A stretch of 64,000 nt of DNA from NCBI RefSeq assembly GCF_002367995.1, contig NZ_AP018207.1:1426001-1490000 (forward strand), in the 5' to 3' direction. This document shows, piece by piece, positions 26,772 to 36,700 of this stretch. The position numbers and the translations under genes were made by a program. The notes under the pieces were generated by a model. The model ran no database searches, was not told where the DNA came from, and was given only the letters and a program-made list of their open reading frames with translations. Each line of letters starts with the position of its first letter. The stretch's first letter is position 1. Origin of the DNA: Calothrix brevissima NIES-22. Lineage in GTDB: Bacteria; Cyanobacteriota; Cyanobacteriia; Cyanobacteriales; Nostocaceae.

Positions 26772-28388
26772 ATGAAGGTGTGTCTTGGATTCATCAATTT
26801 TTATCGGTCTGTATTCGGGAATGAAATCTTGACTACAGCTATTTTGTTATTGACATTAGCTGAAGTGGCTGTGAGTCAGTCTCTTCCATCTTCTATGAGA
26901 GTAGTGGTAAATAGTAATCAAGATGGAGCGATAAAGGCTGATGATGTGGTGACTTTACGAGAAGCGATCGCACTTGTTAATGGTACCTTATCAATTGAGC
27001 AGTTGAGCGATCGCGAAAAAACTCAGGTACAAAGCCTTAGTAATAATTTACCCTCCCGCATTGAGTTTAATTTACCACTTCAAGAAAGAGCTATAGCGAT
27101 CCAAGAATTGTTACCACCCCTAGCTAGTCCTGGTTTGCTAATCGATGGCACTACACAACCAGGATATGATGAAGCTAAATCACCCGTTGTCGCCATTACG
27201 CCTAATAAAAATGCAGATATCATCCGTGGTTTTACGGTTGTTGCTGATGGTGTAACCATTCGCGGCTTAAGTATCTATGGATTTAATGCTCGTCATGGCG
27301 CTACTGCGAGTCTCCCCCCTGGAGATATTTTTATTGCACCACTTTCGGAAGTTTTCGAGAATAAAAAGCATCAAAATCTCTCCTCTACACCGCCGAAAGA
27401 TGTGGTAATTGAAAATAACTGGCTGGGTATAGCACCAGATGCAAGTATTCCTACGAAAACCTCGGCTTTTGGCGTATCTGTATTTAATAGTCTGGGAACA
27501 ATCATCCAAAATAATCGCATTGCCCATCATGATGGTAGCGGTATCATTACCTCAGTACGAGCAGAAAATTTACAAGTTAAAAACAACATTATTTCTCACA
27601 ATGGCTTGGCAGGAATGCCTGACGCAATTCGTTTGGAAGGTATAGTTAATAATACTGAAATTACTGCTAACTTCATTCAATTTAACGCTGGCAGTGGCTT
27701 GTACTTATTTAAACCGGAAGGTTCAGTAAAAATTCGCGATAACACCATCAGTAATAACGGTCAACAGTTGCAGCGAGCCGCAATTTACCTGATGGGGAAA
27801 GGACATGAAGTGGTGAATAACAAAATCACCGATCAGCCAGGGACAGGGGTAACAATCGCCGCTTATCCCCAAAGCCAAGGTAACAAAATTCAAAATAACC
27901 AATTTGCCAAACTACAGGGACTAAGCATTGACTTGGTAAGTCAGCAAAATGTTAGTGTTATTGACTACCAACAAGGTGATGGTGTAAATCCAGTCCATGA
28001 CAGCTATCAGCGTCACCGTCAGGCGGGTAACTTTGGCATTGATGCGCCCAGCTTTCTGAGTCGGGAGTTTTTTATTTTACAAGATGAGTCAGTAACCCTG
28101 GATGGTTTAGCGGCTCCTGATTCTGTCGTGGAAATTTATAAAGTCAGTGAAGTCAATAGCAATATAGGCACATTAAACAAAGCGATCGCCACAGTAAATA
28201 CCAATAGCGATGGTAGATTCTCTGTGAAATTGGGAAACCTAAAGGACGGAGAACGAGTAAGTGCGATCGCAATTCATCCCCAATATGGAACATCGGAACC
28301 AGCAGATACAGTCGTTATTCGCGACTTGGAACAAACGAAAAAGGAAAGTTTTATTCCTCAATATCTTACTGCTGCCCTACTTCCATAA
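26772..28388 (+). CDS. Exported parallel beta-helix protein with CSLREA-like N-terminus
   Basis: 538 residues. A hydrophobic leader (about 14-38) is followed by RVVVNSNQDGAIKADDVVTLREAIALVNG, which has the pattern of the CSLREA-type domain seen at the start of secreted beta-helix proteins. Then come right-handed beta-helix coils of about 22 residues with N-N ladders (VVIENNWLGI, TIIQNNRIAHHDGSG, LQVKNNIISHNGLAG, VKIRDNTISNNGQQ). An Ig-like tail (DESVTLDGLAAPDSVVEIYKV) ends it. Such folds bind or cleave polysaccharides or act as adhesins. No clear catalytic Asp triad is seen, so adhesion is favoured. It starts 40 bases after the barrel gene in the same direction. Confidence 0.8.
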   Translation: MKVCLGFINFYRSVFGNEILTTAILLLTLAEVAVSQSLPSSMRVVVNSNQDGAIKADDVVTLREAIALVNGTLSIEQLSDREKTQVQSLSNNLPSRIEFNLPLQERAIAIQELLPPLASPGLLIDGTTQPGYDEAKSPVVAITPNKNADIIRGFTVVADGVTIRGLSIYGFNARHGATASLPPGDIFIAPLSEVFENKKHQNLSSTPPKDVVIENNWLGIAPDASIPTKTSAFGVSVFNSLGTIIQNNRIAHHDGSGIITSVRAENLQVKNNIISHNGLAGMPDAIRLEGIVNNTEITANFIQFNAGSGLYLFKPEGSVKIRDNTISNNGQQLQRAAIYLMGKGHEVVNNKITDQPGTGVTIAAYPQSQGNKIQNNQFAKLQGLSIDLVSQQNVSVIDYQQGDGVNPVHDSYQRHRQAGNFGIDAPSFLSREFFILQDESVTLDGLAAPDSVVEIYKVSEVNSNIGTLNKAIATVNTNSDGRFSVKLGNLKDGERVSAIAIHPQYGTSEPADTVVIRDLEQTKKESFIPQYLTAALLP

Positions 28389-28477
28389 CCCATCCGGTTA
28401 CAGTTACCCCAAAATCTCCATTTTGTCCTGGATAGAAAGAGCAATTTTGGCTGGTATAGCAGCAGACTAACCGTTAT

Positions 28478-31400
28478 ATGCGAAAAATGAATATTTTAAA
28501 ATTATTTATGTCAATTAGTAAACTACCGAAACAATCAAAAAATATCACCCAAAAACTAATTCAAATTTTAGTTATTTGGTTGAAAATATTATTATTAACA
28601 ATAATTACACCTATTACTCAATTCTCTCGCCTAAAAGTAATTACTAAGAGTCAGAAAATATCTTTATATTTGCTATGTAAGTTTTTTCATTTTCACAGCA
28701 GCAAAAAAAAGATTAATATTTGGTTTTTGAGAATTTCTCGGTATTATTTTAACCCGGTTTTTGGACTGATTAAATGGCTGAGAACCTTACGCCTATTGCG
28801 GTTGTTTTTTAGTGGGTTTTTAAGTTTCTTATTAGTTCTCAACATGGCTTCGTTCGACAATCCCATCTTCGCAGAAGGTAGTTATCAATTTGGCCCTGAT
28901 CCATCACAAGTAACCCTAAGCAACCAAGGCTTAATGGAATATGATTCCCCTTATAGCGATGCAGGTGGTACAACCACCGGAATTGGACAACTGAACCGCC
29001 CCATTTATGTAGATATTGTTGCAGCCGGAGAGGTCATCAATATTGGTGCTTGTGGTAGTACCTTTGGAGACAACTGGGAAGTAGATATTTATTACAACGG
29101 TACTATGCCCGATGACTATAGTGGTACCTATGCAGCTTACCCACCAGCATCCGGGACATTAGTATTTGGGCAAGCTGGAGATGCGGTTGCCACCAATAGC
29201 AATTTCCGAGGTCAAGGTACTTTTGGTACAAGTGCAAATAATGCGAACTGCACCACCTATGCCCAGCTAAGTACAGCAAACATGGATGTATCTCCAGCTG
29301 GTACTGGTATTTATGTGGCTAATGATGTTGACCACTCTAGTGATGGAAGTGTTGTTAGATATATAACTACTCAACCTGGGGTTTATGAAATACGCTTACG
29401 CAACCGAGATCAAAATACCAATGCAGCCGACCCCAATACTATTTTTCGTCAATTTGATATTTCAATAACTCCCAATATATTAACTAACCCTAATCCCCAA
29501 AGCTCTAACGGGCGAGTATGGTCGTATGTTTGGGCTTTTAATGCTAAGGGATTCGGAAATTACACTAATCAAGATTTTTATGTGGTTGTACCAGGTGGTA
29601 CTCCAGGTACAAACTTCATCTGGAAACTAGATTTAAACTATTTTGCTGGTTATATTTATGAGCTAGTTGCTAATAACGCAGGGGTGAACTCTCCTAATGG
29701 TGCAGGAGTAAATGTACGGGGCTTAAGTGTTCCGGTTTCTGGCAACTCTGTTACGCCAAAATATCGACAATATCTTAGTTACCCAACGGCAAGAGCCTAT
29801 ACTCGACCTACTCAAGCCCCTCAAATTAGTAATCTTAGATTTGAAGATAGTGACGGAGAAGATAACACCATTACTCCAGGATTCACTGGAGGAATCCAAG
29901 ATACAGGCTCCTTTAAGTTTACCTCCAGTCTTCCCGGAACCTATGAAATTATTATCGATGCCAACCAAAATGGAGTATATGGTGATTCATCAGGAACAGA
30001 CGTTCAATTAAGAGGAGACACAGACGCATCTGGAAATGTTTCCGCTGTCTGGAATGGCAAAAACAACTTAGGCACTGTTTTACCTGTGGGCAACTATAAC
30101 GCTCAGATAAAAGCCATTGTAGGTGAATACCACTTTATTGCCGCAGATATCGAAACCAGTGGCGGTAGCCAACAAGGACTAACCGTTGTAGAAGCAACAG
30201 GTGCATCTACAACTACGAATACTCAGGTTTATTGGGATGACAAAACAGCTTTAACAACTGGATACAATGCAGGAACAGGAACAACTACATTACCCAATGG
30301 ATCAATTGGTGGCCGCCATACCTGGGGAACGACTTCTACAGGAGGCGCGCAAGGTTCAAATGGTAGTAGCTGGGGTGATGTGAGATATATTGATACTTTT
30401 GTTTATGGTAGTTTTACAGTTGGGGTGATCCCAGCAATTATTGCGGATGTTGATCAACTGGACTGGGGCGATGCTCCTGATACCTATGGTACCAACAAAA
30501 CTAATTCTAGTGGAGAAGGTATTGGAGCAAGCCAAGTTTTAAGTACCACCATTAAGTTGGGTAATGCAGTGACAGATCAGGATCCACAACCATTTACCTA
30601 TGGTACAACTGTTGCTAATGGTCAACCTAATGCTGCTGCGAATGGTGATGATATTAACGCTACAGACGATGAAGATGGTGTTACCAGTTTCCCTAACTTA
30701 TCAGTAAGTGATGCCAATTATACTGTTCCTGTCCGAGTCCAAAACACCTCTGGTGCAAACGCCTATTTAGGAGGTTGGATCGACTTTAACCGAGATGGCA
30801 AATTTTCTGCTAGTGAAGGTGTGGTACAAACTATAGCAACCGGAACTAATGGTAACTTTAACCTCACTTGGAGTGGCTTAACAGGTCTAGTTGCAGGTGA
30901 TACATACGCTCGATTTCGGATTAATAGTGATCCTGTTGCTACTACTAATTTTATCGGCGGTATGAGAAATGGTGAAGTAGAAGACTATCTGTTGACTATT
31001 TCCGGACCAAGTTCCACCTATGATTATGGCGATGCACCCGATACAGCCACAGGTACAGGTACAGGGAATTATAATACTACCAATACAGATAGTGGTCCTA
31101 GACATCTGATTAACAGTAATTTAAAATTAGGTAGTAATGCTCCCGATGCAGATAGTGGTACATTACAAAATTCTAATGCCAGTGCAGATGACACCAATAA
31201 TATTGATGATGAGGATGGTGTCACCTTACTCAATACCATAAATGCAATCAGTACAACCTATAGCGCCACAGTCAATGTGACTAACATTACAGGAACTCCT
31301 GCTAGTTTAGTGGGATGGGTTGACTTTAATAAAAATGGTGTTTTTGAAGCTACTGAAGGGGTATCTCAAACGATCGCTGATAACACTAACAATAGTAATG

Positions 31401-33250
31401 TAGTTCTGAACTGGACAGGATTAAGTGGTTTAACACCAGGTACAACCTATGCTCGTTTTCGTATTAGTAATGGCACTTTAACCACAGCAACTCCCACAGG
31501 TTTAATTGGGATTGGAGAAGTAGAAGATTATCAAGTGACAATTAATACTATAGATTATGGCGATGCACCAGATACCACAGCCGGTACAGGAGCTAATGAT
31601 TATCAAACCACAGCAGCTAATAGTGGAGCAAGCCATCTAATTATTAATACTTTAAAAATTGGTGCTAATGAGCCAGATGCTGATAATGGTACATTGCAAA
31701 ATGCTAATGCTGATGCAGATGACATTACTAATATTGATGATGAAGATGGTGTCACTTTCCCGACCACTTTAAGTACAACTAACACCACTTATTCAGCCAC
31801 AGTTACTATCACTAATATATCAGGAAGTGCAGCTACTTTAGTGGGTTGGATTGACTTTAATAAAAATGGCGTTTTTGATCCTAGTGAAGGGGTTTCTCAA
31901 TCAGTTCCTAATAATGCCAGTCCGCAAAATGTCACTCTCAACTGGACGAGTCTTACTGGATTAACAGTCGGAAATACCTATGCTCGTTTTCGGTTAAGTG
32001 ATAGTGCTAGTTTAACAACTTCTACTCCTAATGGCGCGATAGGTAATGGGGAAGTAGAAGATTATTTAGTGGTGATTAGCAATAGTGACTATGGAGACGC
32101 ACCAGACACAGGTACAGGTACAGGGGTTGGTAACTATCAAACTACCAGTAGTGATGGTGGGCCAAGTCATACCATTTTAAATACTTTAAAACTTGGTACT
32201 AATGCCCCTGATGCCGATAGTGGCACTTTACAAAATTCTAATGCTGAGGCTGATGATACGAATAATATTGATGATGAAGATGGTGTTGCTAGTTTTCCCT
32301 CCTTAACCACATCCAGTACCAGTTATTCAGTCACAGTCAATGTTCTCAACAATACTAGTAGTGCTAGACCTTTAGTCGGCTGGATTGACTTTAATAAAGA
32401 TGGTGTATTTGCTGCTAGTGAAGGTGTTTCTCAATCCGTTCCTAATAATGCTAGTTCCCAAAATATCACCCTAACTTGGACAGGATTAAGCGGATTAACC
32501 ACTGGAACAACTTATGCGCGTTTCCGGATTAGTGATGGTGCTTTAACCACTTCTACCCCTAACGGTGCGGTGGGTAATGGGGAAGTTGAAGATTATCAAC
32601 TAAGTATTCAGGTGAGCAATCCTAACGTACTGTTGGTGAAAAGAATCACCGAAATTAACAATGCAACTACTACCAATGGTGGGGATAACTTAGCAGCTTA
32701 TATTAATCAAGCGAGTAATCCCTATGATGACAATACTTTGGATAATCCAGCCCCACCAGCCAAGACAGATACAGATAAATGGCCCGCTCCCAACACTTTT
32801 TTGATAGGTGGTGTTAATGGCGGCAAAATTATTCCTGGGGATGTAATTGAATATACAATTTACTTCCTGTCTGCCGGAAATGTTACAGCCAAGAATGCTC
32901 TTTTTTGCGATTTAGTACCAGCAAATACTACTTTTAACTCCACTGCTTTCAACACAGGAGTAACTCCCGATCCTAGTGGTTCAGGCGATCGCGGCATTGC
33001 GATCAATCTCAATGGGTCTGTTAAAGCTTATAGTAATGCTGATGATGGAGATATTGCTCAGTACTTCCTTCCTGGGGTCGAACCAACTACGAAATACCCA
33101 AAAATTGACTGTGATGGCGATCCCAATACCACAATCCCCAATACAAACGGTGCTGTGGTTGTTAATTTAGGTGATGTGCCAAATGCAACTGCATCTGGAA
33201 CACCTACTAATTCTTATGGTTTTGTCCGGTTTCGCGCCCAGGTGAAGTAA
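28478..33250 (+). CDS. Giant exported GEVED-repeat protein
   Basis: 1590 residues. The first 105 residues are unusually long, basic and hydrophobic ahead of a signal-peptide-like core (FFSGFLSFLLVLNMASF, cleavage near FAEG about 130). Next is a beta-rich region (130-600), then four GEVED domains of about 170-190 residues near 655-835, 845-1015, 1025-1200 and 1205-1375. Each starts YGDAPDT or WGDAPDT, has DDEDGV and WIDFN.(D/N)G.F, and ends NGEVEDY or GEVEDY. A DUF11 module closes it (VIEYTIYFLSAGNVTAKN) with the final strand VRFRAQVK. GEVED domains are adhesive, metal-binding modules of secreted bacterial proteins. Last gene of the cluster; likely the largest exposed subunit. Confidence 0.88.
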   Translation: MRKMNILKLFMSISKLPKQSKNITQKLIQILVIWLKILLLTIITPITQFSRLKVITKSQKISLYLLCKFFHFHSSKKKINIWFLRISRYYFNPVFGLIKWLRTLRLLRLFFSGFLSFLLVLNMASFDNPIFAEGSYQFGPDPSQVTLSNQGLMEYDSPYSDAGGTTTGIGQLNRPIYVDIVAAGEVINIGACGSTFGDNWEVDIYYNGTMPDDYSGTYAAYPPASGTLVFGQAGDAVATNSNFRGQGTFGTSANNANCTTYAQLSTANMDVSPAGTGIYVANDVDHSSDGSVVRYITTQPGVYEIRLRNRDQNTNAADPNTIFRQFDISITPNILTNPNPQSSNGRVWSYVWAFNAKGFGNYTNQDFYVVVPGGTPGTNFIWKLDLNYFAGYIYELVANNAGVNSPNGAGVNVRGLSVPVSGNSVTPKYRQYLSYPTARAYTRPTQAPQISNLRFEDSDGEDNTITPGFTGGIQDTGSFKFTSSLPGTYEIIIDANQNGVYGDSSGTDVQLRGDTDASGNVSAVWNGKNNLGTVLPVGNYNAQIKAIVGEYHFIAADIETSGGSQQGLTVVEATGASTTTNTQVYWDDKTALTTGYNAGTGTTTLPNGSIGGRHTWGTTSTGGAQGSNGSSWGDVRYIDTFVYGSFTVGVIPAIIADVDQLDWGDAPDTYGTNKTNSSGEGIGASQVLSTTIKLGNAVTDQDPQPFTYGTTVANGQPNAAANGDDINATDDEDGVTSFPNLSVSDANYTVPVRVQNTSGANAYLGGWIDFNRDGKFSASEGVVQTIATGTNGNFNLTWSGLTGLVAGDTYARFRINSDPVATTNFIGGMRNGEVEDYLLTISGPSSTYDYGDAPDTATGTGTGNYNTTNTDSGPRHLINSNLKLGSNAPDADSGTLQNSNASADDTNNIDDEDGVTLLNTINAISTTYSATVNVTNITGTPASLVGWVDFNKNGVFEATEGVSQTIADNTNNSNVVLNWTGLSGLTPGTTYARFRISNGTLTTATPTGLIGIGEVEDYQVTINTIDYGDAPDTTAGTGANDYQTTAANSGASHLIINTLKIGANEPDADNGTLQNANADADDITNIDDEDGVTFPTTLSTTNTTYSATVTITNISGSAATLVGWIDFNKNGVFDPSEGVSQSVPNNASPQNVTLNWTSLTGLTVGNTYARFRLSDSASLTTSTPNGAIGNGEVEDYLVVISNSDYGDAPDTGTGTGVGNYQTTSSDGGPSHTILNTLKLGTNAPDADSGTLQNSNAEADDTNNIDDEDGVASFPSLTTSSTSYSVTVNVLNNTSSARPLVGWIDFNKDGVFAASEGVSQSVPNNASSQNITLTWTGLSGLTTGTTYARFRISDGALTTSTPNGAVGNGEVEDYQLSIQVSNPNVLLVKRITEINNATTTNGGDNLAAYINQASNPYDDNTLDNPAPPAKTDTDKWPAPNTFLIGGVNGGKIIPGDVIEYTIYFLSAGNVTAKNALFCDLVPANTTFNSTAFNTGVTPDPSGSGDRGIAINLNGSVKAYSNADDGDIAQYFLPGVEPTTKYPKIDCDGDPNTTIPNTNGAVVVNLGDVPNATASGTPTNSYGFVRFRAQVK

Positions 33251-33794
33251 GCTGTCATTAATTACTTAAGTAGGTCGGCGTAAATAATTATTGTTGGAAT
33301 AAGGCAGGAGGCAGGGAGCAGGGGGAGAAAGAGTTTGAGGCTTATTTACTTTTCTTCAAATAGTTTGGTTTTATTGCACCGACTTACTTAACTTATGCGA
33401 TCGCTTCTTGAGATGAGGGAGCGATCGCATATTTATTGAGATTGAATTTTTTGTCAAAAATCACAACAAAATACAAATATTTATCTCTATTCAAAATTAG
33501 AAATTATCAAGTTTTACCAACTATTTAATAAACTTCTTCGCTAAATATTTTGACGTTTTTGCCTAGTAACCTAAAAAGCTTACCCAAACTCGTAAATTCA
33601 GACTTTTGCTAGAAGTGTAATCAATATTTCTATCCTGCGTTAGATATGCTATTCAAACTGTGGAGAGATGCTGACAATGCCTAAATTCCACGATTCTGAA
33701 AGCTACAGACGTGATTGTTTTCCCAATAAATAGAAAAATTCTGCTCGTGTAATTCTTAATTTCCCCAAATTTAAGCTTAGAAAAAGGAAATACA
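33251..33794. other. Intergenic region after the surface cluster
   Basis: 544 bases, no supported gene. It holds a purine-rich dispersed-repeat fragment near 33304-33330 and a hairpin made from two HIP1 sites (separate entry). Confidence 0.5.
33394..33431 (+). terminator. Hairpin built from two facing HIP1 octamers
   Basis: TATGCGATCGCT (33394-33405) and AGCGATCGCATA (33420-33431) form a 12-bp perfect stem with a 14-base loop, followed by TTTATTGAG. It lies 144 bases after the GEVED gene and could terminate the cluster transcript. The stem contains a complete HIP1 octamer on each arm. Confidence 0.5.
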
Positions 33795-36700
33795 ATGATT
33801 CAAAGTACAGAAATTATGCTGGGACTCTACAAACCACTGTTGTGGGTGGCACAGGTTCCAGTAGACTCCGCAGGTGTCACACCAGCACAAGCATCGGTTC
33901 TCACTTCTGGGCCGCGCTTTTTTGTGGCTTTAATCTCTGGTGTAATTCTCGCTTTTGCTTTCCAAATAGTATTAACAAATCTCTCGGTGGCTGCGGGTAT
34001 TTCTTACCTGGGACATTCATCTGACTCAGACTCAGATCGCGAAGAAGCGGGAAGTTTGGGCGGTACTATTCGCAAAATTGGTACTGCTGTTGGCATTTGG
34101 ACGTTAGTTACTGTTACGGTTGCTTTATTAATTGCTTGTTTTTTAGCAGTAAAACTCAGTCTGCTGGTATTAGATCCAGGACTGGGTGCAACTTTGGGAC
34201 TAGTAATTTGGGGTGCTTACTTTTTACTCTTGATGTGGGTAAGTTCAACTACAGTTGGTTCCTTAATTGGCTCAGTAGTGAACACCGCTACCTCTGGCTT
34301 TCAAGCAATTATGGGGACGGCGACGGCTGCATTGGGTGCTAAAACTGTGAGCAATCAAGTTGTAGCCACAGCTGAAGCGGCGGCGGCGGCGATGCGCCGG
34401 GAACTAGGAAGCGGGATCGATCCAACTAGCATCAGGGAAAATGTTGAAGATTACCTCGACAGGTTGCGTCCTCCAGAGTTAGATCTATCTAAAATCCGCA
34501 GTGATTTTGAAAACTTACTCAAAGATCCCCAATTCCAAGCGATAACTTCGTTAAGCTACGCTAACGCCAGTAACCCAGATTTACGCAATATCGATCGCCA
34601 AAAGTTTATCGATTTAGTCAGTAGTCGCACTGACCTTTCTAAACGCGATGTCAAGCGCATTGCTGATACATTATATAAACTCTGGCAACAAGTAGTCAGC
34701 CAGCAAGCACCAGCCCAAGACCGTTTAGGGGAGTTAGTTGACTATCTTAAATCTCTCCCACCAGGACAAACTAAAACTGATGAACTCAACGCCAAGCTGG
34801 AAAGGTTAATTGCAGAAACTCGTGGTTCTCAAGAAGCTGATCAAAAAGCAGCCCCAGGCCCAATTCAGAGTACAATCCAGCAAGGACTTTCGGCTTTGAC
34901 TGGGGTTGTGTTAGGGAGAACAGACTTGTCAGATTTGGATGTCGAAAAAATTTGGCAATCTCTATCCACCGCTAAAGACAAAATTACTGAACAAGCCGAT
35001 AAGCTAGGTTTACCCGCAGCTTCCCAACCCTATAGTCCGATTCGGGCTGATGTGGAAAACTATCTGTATAATACTTACGCTTGGCAACTCAGTCCAGAAA
35101 GAATTGGTCAAGAATTCCGCGATGTTATCTACGATCCAGCCGCAGATCCGGGAGTAGTTAGGCGGGAATTAGAGCGCCTTTCTCGCAATGATTTTGTCAA
35201 TATTTTGCAAAATCGGGGACTGCTGACTCAAGGACAAATTCAGCTGATTGCAGATCGCTTAGAAGCTGTTCGCCAAGAAGTGTTGGTAACTGTGACGGCG
35301 GTTGAAGAACGAGAAATAGTAGAAGACTTGCAACGTCGCGTTTCTAGCTACCTACTCGTTACTAGTAAAGCGGACTTAACCTCTGAAGGTATTGAACGGG
35401 ATTTTAGACCTTTGTTGTCAGATCCAGATGCAGAATATGAAACCCTTTCCCGGCGGTTAGCGGCGATTGATCGCCACCAAATGCAGCAAATACTGTTTCA
35501 ACGCAACGATATTCAGCCTTACGAAATCGACGCGATTCTCGATGATTTAGAAAAACAACGCGATCGCGCTTTAATTGAATCGAAAAATCTGGCGGATCAG
35601 GCAAAATATCAAGCTGAAACCCTCTGGTTGAATTTAGAGTCATATCTGCGTAATACCGGCAAAGGCGAACTCAACCCCGATGCAATTCGCGCCGATCTCA
35701 AACGCTTATTGGAAGATCCTCAAGGAGGAGCGATCGCCCTGAGAGCCAGATTAGCGCGTTTCGACCGCGATACCTTGGTACAATTGTTGAGTCAGCGCCA
35801 AGATATCAGCCAAGACCAAGCAAATCGCATTATTGATACTGTAGAACATTCATGGCATAGTATCCGCCATGCGCCCCAAGCTGTAGTGGATAAAGCGAAG
35901 GAGCAATACGACTCGGTTAGCACTACTATCGCTGATTACTTACGGAATACTGGGAAAGCTGAACTTAACCCCGAAGGGATTCAGCGCGATTTAAATCGAT
36001 TGTTTGAAAACCCCCAGGAAGGCGCTTTAGCTCTGCGTCGTCGCTTGTCTCAGGTAGACAGAGATACACTCGTAAAATTACTGAGTCAACGCCAAGACTT
36101 AAGCGAACAGCAAGTTAATGAAATCATTGATTCTGTACAACATTCAATTCGCAATTTTGTCCGTGCGCCTCGTCGAATTGCTACCAGAACCCAGCAACGA
36201 GTAGAAACTTTCCAAGCCTATTTAGAAGAGTATTTGCGGCAAACAGGCAAAGAAGAACTCAACCCTGAAGGTATCAAGCGCGACTTACAATTATTACTGC
36301 ACGATCCACGTGTGGGGATGGAAAGTTTTAGCGATCGCTTGGCGCATTTTGATCGTTCGACAATTATCGCTCTGCTGAAGATTCGCGAAGATATTACCGA
36401 TGAGGAAGCAGCGAGAATTGCTGATAACATCGTCTCAGTGCGCGAGCAATTTGTCGAGCAAATACGCGGAATTCAGCGCCGCATCCAAGATGTCATTGAT
36501 GGAGTTTTTGCCCGTATCCGTAACTATCTCAACTCCTTGGAGCGTCCAGAACTGAACTACGATAGTATTAAGCGTGATGTTCGCCAATTATTTGACGATC
36601 CCCAAGCAGGATTTGATGCTTTACGCGATCGCCTATCTTCATTTAACCGCGATACCTTAGTCGCGATTATCAGTTCCCGGGAAGATATTTCCGAAGACGA

